Shown here piece by piece: positions 16,713 to 27,120 of a DNA stretch of 64,000 nt. The DNA comes from Acetobacteraceae bacterium (GTDB lineage Bacteria > Pseudomonadota > Alphaproteobacteria > Acetobacterales > Acetobacteraceae): assembly GCA_027487385.1 (NCBI GenBank), contig JAIYDS010000054.1:1-64000 (forward strand). Direction: 5' to 3'. The notes under the pieces are model-generated. The model did no database searches and had not been told where the DNA came from. It saw only the letters and a program-made list of their open reading frames with translations. The translations under genes were made by a program, and so were the position numbers. How positions within the stretch are numbered: the stretch's first letter is position 1; every line of letters starts with the position of its first letter.

Positions 16713-19394
16713 TCAATTGCCGAGCCTTTCCAGGATGGCCGGCACATGCACCTGGTCGCCCTTGTAGTTGCCGGTCAGCGCGTACATCACGAGATTGGCG
16801 CCGAAGCGATAAGCCAGGATGCGCTGGCGCGCGCCGCCGGGCACGGCGGCGTGCAAACTCTGCCCCCGCGCATCCACCGCCCAGGCGCCCGCCCAGTCAT
16901 GCCCGCCGATCACCACGGGCGAGACGCTGTCATTCGCGCGGTCCTGCTCGCGGCTCACCCAGACGGTGCCGCCGGCGAAGCGGCCGGGCAATTCGGCCAG
17001 CAGGTAGAAGGCGCGGCGCAGGACATGTTCCTCGGGCACCGGCATGAGCGGCGGGATGGCGAGGCCTTGCGTCACCCGCCGCAGCGCCTGGCGGGCGCCA
17101 GGGGCGAAGCCCTCGCCCGAGCCCTCGTCGCGCGTGTCGAAGAGGATGATGCCGCCATTGCGCATGAAGGTGTTGAGCGCGGCCACGGCCGCCGGGTCCA
17201 GCGCCGTCGCCTCGGGCCGCACGGTGAAATAGAGCAGGGGGTAAAGGCTCAGATCATCGCGCCCCGGCGTCACGCCCACCGGGTCGGCCAGCGTCGCGGC
17301 GGTGCGGCGATTCACGAAATCCGAGAGCCCGGCCAGGCCCTGGCGCATGGTCTCATCCAGCGTCGCATCGCCGGTGACGACATAGGCGAGGCGAGTGACC
17401 AACGCGGATTGTCCCTCCGGCGCTTGCGCAGCAGCGGGCGCGGAGACCAGCAACAGCGCGAGCCCCGCGGCGCGGGCGGGCGTCAGCAGCCCGCGCAGCT
17501 TCAGCGAGGCCAGCAGGTCCAGCGCCAGGATCACCAGCGCTAGCGCCATGAGCCAGGGGCCGAGGTCGCGCTCGGCCGGGATGCTGGCGATGGTGCGCAG
17601 CGTGGTGCCGGCCGGCGGTTGGGCATGCAGGGCCGGGGCGGGGAGCGTCTCGCCCAGGTTGATGGCGCGGCGATAGCCCTCGCCGCCGGCCGTGCCATAC
17701 CAGCCGGGCGGATGCCGGGCGGAAATCACCACCTCGCCCGCCGCGGGCAAGGGCTGCGCGCCGGGCGGCGGCGGCGCCGCGCGGCCGAATCCGTCCAGGG
17801 CTTCGAGCGGGGCCAGCATCGCCTCGCCCTCCGTGCCGGCGACGCCACCTGAGAGCGCCACCAGCCGCCGCAGCATGGAGACGAAAAGGCCGGACAGCGG
17901 CAGGTCGGACCACTCCGCCGTGGCGGTGACGTGGAAGAGCACGATCCGTCCCGCGCCGCGCGTCTCGGCCGTGACCAGCGGCGTGCCATCGGCCAGCCGC
18001 GCCCAGACGCGCTCGGCGAGGCGGGGTGAGGGCTCTGCCAGCACCTGGCGCTCCACCGTCACTTCGGCGGGCACGGTGAGGCCGGCGAAGGGCGAGCCCT
18101 CGGGGAAGGGGGCCAGGCGCTGCGGCTGCTCCCAGGAGAGGGAGCCGCCCAATTGCCGCTCGGCGCGAAGCTGCACGGGCAGCAGCGGATCGGGCCGTTC
18201 GGCGAGGCGCGCGCCGGCGAAGCGAATCAGCATGCCGCCCTGCTGCACGAAGCGGGTGAGGGCGGTGAGTTCCGGCCCCTCGGCCACCGGGCGGTCGGCC
18301 AGGATGAGGACGGAAAGGGGGCGGGCGAGCAGCCGTTCCACATCGCCGCGACGCAGCTCCGCGAAGGGATTCAGCGCGCGCTCCAGGTAGAAGAGATCGC
18401 CGATCAGTGGCGCATCGGCGGCTTCCTCGGCGCCGGGCAGCAGGCCCACGGGGCGGCGGCGGAAGCGCTCATCCAGCAGCACCACGGCGCCGGAGCCGTT
18501 CTCGTCCGCGAGGTCGAGGCGATGGACGCGGTTGCGGATTTCGGTCGGCAATTCCAGCACCGCCTGCGCCTCGGTGGCACCGGCGCCGAGCGCGAAGCTG
18601 GCGCGGGCCAGCGCCCGGCCATCCTGGGCGCGGGCGATCAGGCTGGCCTCGCCTGGGATCAGGACGGGGGATTGGCGCAGGGTGGCGATCAGCCGGTCGC
18701 CCTCGGCGCGGGGCGGGGTGAGCAGGCGGACCGGGCGCTCCTCGGCGCGGGCCAGCGTCAGGCCGGGGCCGAGCTTCGCCATCAGCGCCTCGGCCGCCGC
18801 GGCATCGTGGTGGGCCAGCGCGTCAGAGAGGTAGAGGGCGCTGAAACGGCCGGGCTCCGTGCGCGTCCAGGCCTCCAGCGCGGCCAGCGCGGCGGCGCGG
18901 TCGGGCGGCCAGGGGCGGGGGCGGAGCGCGGCGAGGCGGGGGGCGAGGTCCTGCGCCGGCATGGGGCCGAGCACGCGCGGCGGCGCGGCGCCCTCGCCCG
19001 GGGTGGTGGTGAGCAGGGCGGCGGGGCGGCCCTCGCGCCCGGCGCGGTCCAGCTCGGATTGCGCGATGGCGATGCGCAGCGGCCAATCAGGGCCGGAGGC
19101 CCAGCCATCATCCACCACCAGCAGCAGGGTGCCGGCGCTGGAGCCCTCACCGCCGGGGCCGAGCACCGGGCGGGCCAGGCCCAGGATCAGCAGGGCCGCG
19201 GCGGCGATGCGCATCAGCAGCACCCACCAGGGGGTGCGGGCGGGGGTCTCCTCGGCCAGCGGCAGGTCGCGCAGCAGCATGGCGGCCGGGAAATCCATCC
19301 GGCGCGGCTGGGGGGGCGTGACGCGGAGCAGCCACCAGAGGAGGGGCAGGGCGGGGAGGGCCAGGAGCAGCCAGGGGGCGGCGAAGGTGATCAT
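16713..19394 (-). CDS. BatA-type membrane protein with C-terminal DUF4159
   Basis: The 893-residue protein starts MITFAAPWLLLALPALPLLW, the BatA N-terminal membrane segment. A second span follows at about 55-75, and further spans lie near residues 590-650. The vWA-like strand reads LLLVVDDGWASG, where the metal site is degenerate. The last 215 residues are DUF4159 (LVTRLAYVVTGDATLDETMR, then GGIILFDTRDEG). Frames upstream of 19394 contain no family-like sequence, so I start there. The partner genes are DUF58 and moxR upstream. The role is likely with the MoxR ATPase in envelope protein maturation; no substrate is known. Confidence 0.82.
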   Translation of the reverse strand: MITFAAPWLLLALPALPLLWWLLRVTPPQPRRMDFPAAMLLRDLPLAEETPARTPWWVLLMRIAAAALLILGLARPVLGPGGEGSSAGTLLLVVDDGWASGPDWPLRIAIAQSELDRAGREGRPAALLTTTPGEGAAPPRVLGPMPAQDLAPRLAALRPRPWPPDRAAALAALEAWTRTEPGRFSALYLSDALAHHDAAAAEALMAKLGPGLTLARAEERPVRLLTPPRAEGDRLIATLRQSPVLIPGEASLIARAQDGRALARASFALGAGATEAQAVLELPTEIRNRVHRLDLADENGSGAVVLLDERFRRRPVGLLPGAEEAADAPLIGDLFYLERALNPFAELRRGDVERLLARPLSVLILADRPVAEGPELTALTRFVQQGGMLIRFAGARLAERPDPLLPVQLRAERQLGGSLSWEQPQRLAPFPEGSPFAGLTVPAEVTVERQVLAEPSPRLAERVWARLADGTPLVTAETRGAGRIVLFHVTATAEWSDLPLSGLFVSMLRRLVALSGGVAGTEGEAMLAPLEALDGFGRAAPPPPGAQPLPAAGEVVISARHPPGWYGTAGGEGYRRAINLGETLPAPALHAQPPAGTTLRTIASIPAERDLGPWLMALALVILALDLLASLKLRGLLTPARAAGLALLLVSAPAAAQAPEGQSALVTRLAYVVTGDATLDETMRQGLAGLSDFVNRRTAATLADPVGVTPGRDDLSLYPLLYFTVRPEATALDPAAVAALNTFMRNGGIILFDTRDEGSGEGFAPGARQALRRVTQGLAIPPLMPVPEEHVLRRAFYLLAELPGRFAGGTVWVSREQDRANDSVSPVVIGGHDWAGAWAVDARGQSLHAAVPGGARQRILAYRFGANLVMYALTGNYKGDQVHVPAILERLGN

Positions 19395-19423
19395 GTTGGG
19401 GGCGCCGCCCCCCACACCCCCTG

Positions 19424-19444
19424 GCAGGAAACTGAGTTTCCTGC
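19424..19444. terminator. Hairpin between DUF58 and DUF4159 genes
   Basis: GCAGGAAAC and GTTTCCTGC form a 9-base perfect stem with a TGA loop in the 73-base gap after the DUF58 stop. There is no T run after it on the minus strand. It may be a weak terminator, an RNA processing site or a repeat end. A GC-rich GGGGGGCGGCGCCCCC tract follows just before the DUF4159 start. Confidence 0.4.
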
Positions 19445-19467
19445 ACCTTCCGGCTGTGCGTGCGCCC

Positions 19468-20326
19468 TCATGATGGTGCCAAGGCCTGCCACAGCGCCAG
19501 AAGCGCCGCGTGGGGGGGCTGGTCCGTGCGGTGGGTGGCAAAGCCCCAGCCGGCGGCGCGCGCCATGGTGGAAATGCCGTCGCGGTGGGCTGCCAGCCTT
19601 TCGGCATAAAGGCCGCGGATGGTCTCCACGCGCGGCACCAGCAAGGGCGCCTCGCCCTCCAGCCCGTCGAAGCGGATGCGGCCCGAATAGGGCAGGGTTT
19701 CCTCGGCCGGATCCATCACCTGGAGCATCTGGCCCCGCACCGGCCGGGCGGCGAAGCTGGCAAGCGCCGCCTGGATCTGCGGGATGGGCTGCAGGAAATC
19801 CCCGAACATGACCAGGCGCGCATGCCGCGGCACGGAGAGGTCCAGCTCGGGCGAGCCCTCGGGCACCGGGCGCATCAGCGCCGCAGCCAGGGCGGGCAGG
19901 GCGGCGCGGCCCATGAAGGCGCGGCGGTCGCCCGGGATCAGCCGCACGCGCTCGCCACCGCGCAGCAGCAGGGAAGCCAGGGCCAGCAGCAGGAGGTCCG
20001 CCCGATGCGCCTTGGTCTCCAGCTCGCGGCTGGAGCGCCATTGCATGGAGGGCGAGGGGTCGCGCCAGAGCAGCACGGTCTGTGCCGCCTCCCACTCGGT
20101 TTCCCGGACGAAGAGGCGGTCGGCCTTGGCACTTTGCCGCCAATCCACGCGGGCAGCGGCATCGCCCGCCGTGTAGGGGCGGAACTGCCAGAAGGCATCG
20201 CCATGGCCCGAGCGGCGGCGGCCATGCACCCCTTGCATCACGGTGGCGGCGATGCGCTCGGCGGCCACGATGAGCGGCGGGAGCCGCGAGGCGGCGGCTT
20301 CGGCAATCGCCGGGCTCAGGGCGGCC

Positions 20327-20334
<8 letters not shown>
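19468..20334 (-). CDS. DUF58 domain protein
   Basis: The 288-residue protein has the DUF58 signature GVHGRRRSGHGDAFWQFRPY followed by AGDAAARVDWRQSAKADRLFVRE in two parts (DWRQSAKADRLFVRE is the conserved core). It also has a vWA-like strand, TVLLWRDPSPSM. DUF58 proteins pair with MoxR ATPases. Its start overlaps the moxR stop by 8 bases, so translation is coupled. No membrane spans are seen, unlike longer DUF58 members. Confidence 0.88.
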
Positions 20335-21322
<988 letters not shown>

Positions 21323-21488
21323 GTGGTTGCGGTTCCCATATTGACGAGGTGCGGGGGGCGATGCTGCGTTGGGTGTCATCGCCGAACCACACGGTGGATT
21401 GCCAGGGAAGACTATGCCGCCCCATCGCCGGATCAAAGCATCGAATACGACACCCGCCCCCGCCTGGGCGCGAGGGAGTGCTGATTCC
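21323..21488. promoter_or_regulatory. Divergent promoter region, moxR / DUF1285
   Basis: This 166-base interval separates two oppositely transcribed operons and must carry the promoters for both. I recognise no palindrome or factor site beyond GC-rich sequence. GGGAG at 21473-21477 serves as a ribosome binding site for GTG 21489, at a longish spacing. Confidence 0.4.
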
Positions 21489-22070
21489 GTGAGCAATGCG
21501 CCGACAAACGCCGCCGAGGGCGCCCCCTTGCGCGCCAAGCATGATTGCGGCGACCTGGACATGCGGATCGCGCGGGATGGCACCTGGTATTACAAGGGCA
21601 GCCCCATCGGCCGGAAGGAGCTGGTCTGCCTTTTCGCCAGTGTTCTCAAGCGCGAAGCCGATGGCAGCTACCTGCTGGAGACCCCTGTGGAGCGCGGCCG
21701 GATCGAGGTGGAGGACGCCCCCTTCATCGCGGTCGAAATGGTCTGGCGCGATTGCGAATGCGGCGGCGCCGTGCGGCAGTGTCTCAGTTTCCGCACCAAC
21801 TGCGACGAGGTGGTTCCGGCCAATGCCGAGCACCCGATTCGCGTGCAACTCGACCCCCGCACGCGGGAGCCGCGCCCCTACATCATGGTCCGCCCCGGGC
21901 TGGAGGCGAAGATCAACCGCGCCGTCTTCTACGAGATGGTGGCGCTCGCCGTCACCGAGACGGTGGATGGGCGGGAGTTGATGGGCGTCTGGAGCGAGGG
22001 CGTCTTCTTCCCGATTGACGAGGCGGTGGCAGAACCCGCCCTCTCGCCCCCGATCTGGGCGGCGGAGTGA
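21489..22070 (+). CDS. DUF1285 domain protein
   Basis: The 193-residue protein has the DUF1285 core: DLDMRIARDGTWYYKGSPIG followed by RKELVCLFASVL, and later ETPVERGRIEVEDAPF. The family has no known reaction. Members are small cytosolic proteins typically beside moxR and a CoA pyrophosphatase, as here. The GTG start (SNAPTNAAEG follows) gives the family length; the upstream in-frame ATG at 21369 adds an unlikely Pro/Arg-rich tail. Its stop overlaps the NUDIX gene start (GTGA). Confidence 0.85.
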   Translation: MSNAPTNAAEGAPLRAKHDCGDLDMRIARDGTWYYKGSPIGRKELVCLFASVLKREADGSYLLETPVERGRIEVEDAPFIAVEMVWRDCECGGAVRQCLSFRTNCDEVVPANAEHPIRVQLDPRTREPRPYIMVRPGLEAKINRAVFYEMVALAVTETVDGRELMGVWSEGVFFPIDEAVAEPALSPPIWAAE

Positions 22071-22660
22071 ACGCCGCATCCCTGCGTGCGCGGCTGAGCC
22101 ATCCCGGTTTCCTGCACTCCCTGCCGCCCACGACCAGCGATGACGGGGTGCAGCCGCATCTCGGCGCCATCAAGCCGGCCGCAGTGCTGGTCCCCCTGAT
22201 CCTGCATCCGGACGCGCCCACCGTGCTGCTGACGCGCCGGGCCGCGCATCTGAACAATCATGCGGGCCAGGTGAGCTTCCCGGGCGGCCGGATCGAGCCA
22301 GGCGAAACGCCCGAAGAGGCGGCGTTGCGCGAAAGCGCCGAGGAGATCGGGCTGGACCCGCGCCTGCCCGCCCTCGCCGGGCGCATGCCCAGCCACCGCA
22401 CCGGCACGGGCTATGAGATCACGCCGATCCTCGGCCTGATCGAGCCCGGCTTCACCCTGACGCCCGACCCTGCCGAAGTGGCGCTGGCCTTCGAATTCCC
22501 GCTGGCGATCCTACTTGATCCGGAGGCGCCGCGCCGCGAGCGCAAGGAGTGGAAGGGACGCATGCGGGAATACTGGGTCTGGCCACATGGCGAACATTTC
22601 ATCTGGGGGGCGACGGCGACGATCCTGGTCAATCTCGCGCGTGGGTTGCGGGAGGCCTGA
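22067..22660 (+). CDS. NUDIX hydrolase, CoA pyrophosphatase-like
   Basis: The 197-residue protein has the complete NUDIX box GGRIEPGETPEEAALRESAE then EIGL, with the CoA-pyrophosphatase-associated LLTRRAAHLNNHAGQVSFPG before it. It is predicted to cleave CoA or acyl-CoA to 4'-phosphopantetheine and ADP, as NudL/YeaB-type proteins do. The GTG start overlaps the DUF1285 stop, and its stop overlaps the DUF6111 start (TGATG), so three genes are coupled. Confidence 0.88.
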   Translation: MNAASLRARLSHPGFLHSLPPTTSDDGVQPHLGAIKPAAVLVPLILHPDAPTVLLTRRAAHLNNHAGQVSFPGGRIEPGETPEEAALRESAEEIGLDPRLPALAGRMPSHRTGTGYEITPILGLIEPGFTLTPDPAEVALAFEFPLAILLDPEAPRRERKEWKGRMREYWVWPHGEHFIWGATATILVNLARGLREA

Positions 22661-22914
22661 TGGCCGTATTTCTGGAATTCTCGCTCTTCAGCCTGCCCTT
22701 CCTGGCCTATCTCCTGTGGTGGCGGCTGATGGGCCGCAAGCCGGGGCATGAGCCCTCGCAGCGCATCGTCATGCTGGCCGCCATCGGCGTGGTCTGCGCC
22801 GTGGCGGGGGCGGCCTATTACGGACTGTCCCGCAGCTTCGAGCGTGGCGAGAAATATGTGCCGGCGCGCATCGAGGGCGGTGTGATCCTGCGGGGCGAGG
22901 GCGTCGCGCGTTGA
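22660..22914 (+). CDS. DUF6111 small membrane protein
   Basis: This 84-residue protein has two membrane spans (about 8-23 and 37-55): MAVFLEFSLFSLPFLAYLLW and then RIVMLAAIGVVCAVAGAAYY. The C-terminal segment GEKYVPARIEGGVILRGEG is family-like. GGAGG at 22651-22655 supports the start. It is fixed between the NUDIX and CCA transferase genes in alphaproteobacteria, but its function is unknown. Confidence 0.8.
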   Translation: MAVFLEFSLFSLPFLAYLLWWRLMGRKPGHEPSQRIVMLAAIGVVCAVAGAAYYGLSRSFERGEKYVPARIEGGVILRGEGVAR

Positions 22915-24113
22915 GCCTGCCGGCCTATCTGCGGGCCCCCGGGCCGCAGGCCGTCTTCGCCGCCCTGGCCGATTCCCGTGCTGTGGGTGGCTGCGTCCGG
23001 GATGAACTGGCCGGGCTGCCGGTGCATGACCTGGACATGGCCGCGCCCTTCCCGCCCGAGGTGATCGCCGAGCGCCTGGCGGCGGCTGGGTTCCGTGTCT
23101 TCGAGACCGGGCTGAAGCACGGCACGGTGACCGCCCTCCTGGACCGCCACCCCATCGAGGTCACCTCGTTGCGGCGAGACGTGACCACGGATGGCCGCCA
23201 TGCGGAGGTGGAATGGACCACCGACTGGGGCGAGGATGCCGCGCGGCGGGACTTCACCATCAATGCCATGTCCATGGGCGCCGATGGCGTGCTGCATGAC
23301 CCCTTCGGCGGCGAGGCCGACCTCGCCGCGCGGCGCGTGCGCTTCGTGGGCGAGGCCGACCAGCGCCTGCGCGAGGATTACCTGCGCGCGCTCCGATTTT
23401 TTCGGTTCCAGGCCCGTTATGGCGGCGATGCGCCCGATGCCGAGGCGGTGCGCGCCATCCGCGCTGCGGTGCCTGGCTTGGCGCGGCTTTCGGCCGAGCG
23501 CGTCTGGAGCGAGATCAAGCGCCTCATGGCGGCACCTGATCCGCGCGCGGCGCTGCGCCTGATGGCCGGAACGGGCGTGTTGCCGGCGGTGCTGCCCGAG
23601 GCGGGCGCCGCGGCCCGGCTGGATTTCGCCCTGGCGCGGGGCATCACGGATGTGCTGCTGCGCATCGCCATCCTGCTGCCCGTCGGCACCGACATCACGG
23701 CGCTGGCCAGCCGGCTGCGGCTCTCGGGCGAGGAGGCGGCGCGGCTGCGCGCGCTGCACGCCATCGCCGATGCCCCGGCGGCGCAGGAGCGTGACGCCGA
23801 TGCGCTGCGCCGCTTCACCGCCCGCGCACGCATCCGCAGCGAGGCGGCCCTGCCGGCGGAGATCATCCTGGTCGCGGCGGCCGCCCAGCCTGCGGCGGAT
23901 TTCACCGGGCTGCTGGACGCCCTGCCGCCCGGCCTTGGCCCAGCCTTCCCCTTGCAGGGGCGCGATGCGCTGGCGCTCGGCCTGCCGCATGGTCCGCGCA
24001 TCGGCGGGTTGCTGGCCGCCGTGCGCGATTGGTGGTTGGAAACCGGCGCCGCCGCGGACCACGCCGCCTGCCTGGAAAAACTGCGCCAACTGGCGTTCGG
24101 GAAAGCTTCCTGA
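22911..24113 (+). CDS. CCA tRNA nucleotidyltransferase
   Basis: The 400-residue protein is a class II nucleotidyltransferase-fold enzyme. VGGCVRDELAGLPVHDLDMA carries the GG-x-VRD and D-x-D metal motifs. RRDFTINAMSMGADG and EDYLRALRFFRFQARYG are the nucleotide-selection and neck motifs. It adds or repairs the 3' CCA of tRNAs. The first codon appears to be TTG at 22911, overlapping the previous stop (TTGA), because the conserved N-terminus starts there. It is the fourth gene of the coupled block. Confidence 0.9.
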   Translation: MSLPAYLRAPGPQAVFAALADSRAVGGCVRDELAGLPVHDLDMAAPFPPEVIAERLAAAGFRVFETGLKHGTVTALLDRHPIEVTSLRRDVTTDGRHAEVEWTTDWGEDAARRDFTINAMSMGADGVLHDPFGGEADLAARRVRFVGEADQRLREDYLRALRFFRFQARYGGDAPDAEAVRAIRAAVPGLARLSAERVWSEIKRLMAAPDPRAALRLMAGTGVLPAVLPEAGAAARLDFALARGITDVLLRIAILLPVGTDITALASRLRLSGEEAARLRALHAIADAPAAQERDADALRRFTARARIRSEAALPAEIILVAAAAQPAADFTGLLDALPPGLGPAFPLQGRDALALGLPHGPRIGGLLAAVRDWWLETGAAADHAACLEKLRQLAFGKAS

Positions 24114-24126
24114 TAGCGGGGCGGGC

Positions 24127-25875
24127 ATGACCAAGCCCGCCGCATCGCTGCCCCTCATCCGCCGCTTCTGGCGCGAGCACCTGTTCGAGCAGAAGAAGCG
24201 CCTGGCCTGGGCCGTGCTCTTCACCGTGGGGCTGGCCGGCATCACCGCGCTTTATCCCATCATCATCCAGCAGAGCTTCGACATGTTCGGGCGCGGCGAC
24301 CTGAGCGTGATCTGGCTGCTGCCGCCGCTCATCATCCTGGTGACGGCGCTGCGCGGCGGCTTCATGTATCTGCAGCAGATCACCATGCAGGCGGCGGTGC
24401 TGCGCAGCATCGAGCATTTGCAGAACGGCCTCTTCACCGCCCTCACCCGCGCCGATTACGCGACCGTGGCCGCCGAGGCGCCGGCCCGCCATGCCAGCCG
24501 CTTCACCACGGACGCCACGCAGATCCGCGAGGCGCTGACGCGCAGCGTGAACGGCATGGGCGATGTGCTGACCATCATCGGCCTCGTCGCCTCCATGCTG
24601 TGGCTGGATTGGCAATTGGCGCTGGGGGCGGCGCTGCTCTATCCGATCGCCGCCTGGCCGATCCTGACGCTCGGCAAGCGCATCCGCCGCGCCTCTTCCG
24701 GCATGCAGGACCGCGTGGGCGAGACCAATGCGCTGCTGAATGAGAGCTTTTCGGCCGCACGCGTGGTGCGCACCTATCGGCTGGAAGCGCAGGAGGAAGG
24801 CCGCGCGCGCCATGCCTTCGCGGAGCTGCGCGCAAGCCTCTATCGCATCGCCTCCACCCGCGCGCGCGTGGATCCCATTCTTGAAGTGCTGGGCGGGCTG
24901 ACGGTCGCGCTGGTGCTGGCCTTTGTCGGCTGGCGCGTCTCCAGCGGCATGGGCACCATCGGCGAATTCACCGGCTTCGTCGCCGCCGTGCTGATCGCGG
25001 CACGGCCGGTGCGTTCGCTGGGCTCGCTGAACGCGGCCTTGCAGGAGGGGCTCGCCGGCCTCAGCCGCGTCTTCGCCATCATGGATGAGAAGCGCCACAT
25101 TACCGAGGCGCCGGATGCCGCTTCCCTGCCCGCCGGCAAGGGCGAGGTGGTCTTCGACCATGTCGCCTTCCGCTACGCCGGCAGCGATGTGAGCGCCATT
25201 GAGGAACTCAGCTTCGTGGCGAAGCCGGGGCAGACGGTTGCACTGGTCGGGCCTTCGGGTGCCGGCAAATCCACCGCCATCACGCTGCTGCCGCGCCTCT
25301 ATGATGCGAGTGCCGGGCGCATCACGCTGGATGGTGCGGATATTCGTGGTCTGCAGATCGCCTCGCTGCGCGACGCCATCGCCTATGTGGGGCAGGAGGC
25401 GGTGCTGTTTGACGACACCGCCTTCGCCAATATCGCCTGCGGGCGGCCTGGTGCCACGCGCGCGGAGGTGGAGGAGGCGGCGCGCGCGGCCCAGGCGCAC
25501 GGCTTCCTGGCCGCGCTGCCGCAGGGCTATGACACGCTGCTCGGCCCTTCGGGCGGAAGGCTCTCGGGCGGGCAAAGGCAGCGGGTGAGCCTGGCGCGCG
25601 CGCTGCTGCGCAATCCGCGCGTGCTGCTGCTGGACGAGGCGACCAGCGCGCTGGATGCGGAGAACGAAGCCGCCGTGCAGGCCGCGCTGGAAACGCTTCG
25701 CGCGGGCCGCACCACGCTCGTCATCGCGCATCGGCTTGCCACGGTGCAGAAGGCGGATCGCATCGTCGTGATGGAGGAGGGCCGCGCCATCGAGCAGGGC
25801 ACGCATGCCGAGCTGATGGCGATGGATGGGCTTTATGCGCGGCTGGTGCGGACCCAGGCTTTTGTGGCGGAGTGA
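24127..25875 (+). CDS. ABC exporter, MsbA/lipid-type fused permease-ATPase
   Basis: The 582-residue half-transporter has six predicted spans in residues 20-310 and a C-terminal ATPase. ATPase motifs are Walker A GPSGAGKST, signature LSGGQRQRVSLARAL, Walker B VLLLDEATSALD and the H-loop AHRL. The overall layout matches MsbA-like lipid or drug exporters; the substrate is unproven. ATG 24127 follows the CCA gene by 13 bases. The frame open upstream is its shadow. A GAAACC / GGTTTC hairpin (25903-25917) lies after the stop. Confidence 0.88.
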   Translation: MTKPAASLPLIRRFWREHLFEQKKRLAWAVLFTVGLAGITALYPIIIQQSFDMFGRGDLSVIWLLPPLIILVTALRGGFMYLQQITMQAAVLRSIEHLQNGLFTALTRADYATVAAEAPARHASRFTTDATQIREALTRSVNGMGDVLTIIGLVASMLWLDWQLALGAALLYPIAAWPILTLGKRIRRASSGMQDRVGETNALLNESFSAARVVRTYRLEAQEEGRARHAFAELRASLYRIASTRARVDPILEVLGGLTVALVLAFVGWRVSSGMGTIGEFTGFVAAVLIAARPVRSLGSLNAALQEGLAGLSRVFAIMDEKRHITEAPDAASLPAGKGEVVFDHVAFRYAGSDVSAIEELSFVAKPGQTVALVGPSGAGKSTAITLLPRLYDASAGRITLDGADIRGLQIASLRDAIAYVGQEAVLFDDTAFANIACGRPGATRAEVEEAARAAQAHGFLAALPQGYDTLLGPSGGRLSGGQRQRVSLARALLRNPRVLLLDEATSALDAENEAAVQAALETLRAGRTTLVIAHRLATVQKADRIVVMEEGRAIEQGTHAELMAMDGLYARLVRTQAFVAE

Positions 25876-25992
25876 TCCGCGCACAAGTCTGGAATTCGTA
25901 TAGAAACCGCGGGTTTCACGGCAAGGTCACACACGGGGGGCGGGTGCGCTTGGCATAAGGCGGGGGTGTCCAACCTCTGGTGAGTGCCCGCC

Positions 25993-27120
25993 ATGGCCCG
26001 CGTCACGCTGCATCGGATCAGCAAGCGCTTCGGCGGCACGGAGGTGTTGCGCGATGTGACGCTGGAGGTCGCCGATGGCGAGTTCCTGGCGATCCTTGGC
26101 CCATCGGGCTGCGGCAAATCCACCCTGCTGCGCATCCTCGCGGGGCTGGAAGGCTGCAATGCCGGCAGCGTGATGCTGGGCGAGGAGGATGTGACCGAGC
26201 GTCCGGCGAAGTCGCGCAACCTCGCCATGGTGTTCCAGTCCTACGCGCTTTATCCGCATATGAGCGTGCGCCAGAACATCGCGCTGCCGCTGGAATTGCG
26301 TCGGCTTTCCGCCTGGCAGCGCGTGCCGCTGCTGGGGCGTGTCTCGGGCGGCGCCACGCGGCGCGGCATCGCCGATGAGGTGACGCGTGTGGCGGGCGCG
26401 CTGGCGCTGGATCCGCTGCTGGATCGCCGCCCCTCGCAGCTTTCGGGCGGGCAGCGGCAGCGCGTGGCGCTGGCCCGGGCGATGGTGCGCAACCCCGCCG
26501 CCTTCCTGATGGATGAGCCGCTCTCCAACCTCGACGCCAGGCTGCGCGGCGAGGCGCGAGCCGAGATTGTGGCGTTGCAGAAGCGCCTGGGCGCCACCGT
26601 TCTCTACGTCACGCATGACCAGGAGGAGGCCATGGCCATGGCCGACCGCGTGGCGGTGATGCGCGAGGGCCGCGTGCTCCAGGTGGCCCCGCCGCAGACG
26701 CTCTATGATGATCCCGCGAGCCTGGAGGTGGCGCGCTTCGTGGGCTCGCCGCCGATGAACGCTCTGCCCGCGCGCGTCATGGCCGAGGGCCGCGTCGAGG
26801 TGGCGGAGACGCCGCTGCCCTTCCGCGCCGAGTTGGGCGGCGTGGTGACACTGGGCGTGCGGCCCGAGGCCCTGCGCATTGCGGAGCACGGCATTCCGGC
26901 CAGGGTCACGCGCATCGAGCGGCTGGGCGCCGAAGTGATCCTGCACGCCACCATCCCCGGCATCGCCGCGCAGGCCCTGGCCCGCCTGGCGCCCGAGCAT
27001 GTGGCAGGCCTTGCCCCCGGCCATGCGGTGGCGCTGATGCCCGCGCGCGCCATGCTCTTTGATCCGGCGGGTGCGCGCCTGCCCTTGCAGGCCGAGCGGC
27101 GCGAACATGCGCTCCACTGA
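25993..27120 (+). CDS. ABC importer ATPase, UgpC/MalK type
   Basis: The 375-residue ATPase has Walker A GPSGCGKST, signature LSGGQRQRVALARAM, Walker B AAFLMDEPLSNLD and the H-loop VTHDQEEAM. The C-terminal TOBE/OB region (GVRPEALRIAEHG) is typical of carbohydrate and glycerol-3-phosphate importers. An in-frame GTG at 25984 is possible. An insert at about residues 107-123 (WQRVPLLGRVSGGATRRG) lengthens the helical domain. Its end overlaps the permease start by 14 bases. Confidence 0.9.
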   Translation: MARVTLHRISKRFGGTEVLRDVTLEVADGEFLAILGPSGCGKSTLLRILAGLEGCNAGSVMLGEEDVTERPAKSRNLAMVFQSYALYPHMSVRQNIALPLELRRLSAWQRVPLLGRVSGGATRRGIADEVTRVAGALALDPLLDRRPSQLSGGQRQRVALARAMVRNPAAFLMDEPLSNLDARLRGEARAEIVALQKRLGATVLYVTHDQEEAMAMADRVAVMREGRVLQVAPPQTLYDDPASLEVARFVGSPPMNALPARVMAEGRVEVAETPLPFRAELGGVVTLGVRPEALRIAEHGIPARVTRIERLGAEVILHATIPGIAAQALARLAPEHVAGLAPGHAVALMPARAMLFDPAGARLPLQAERREHALH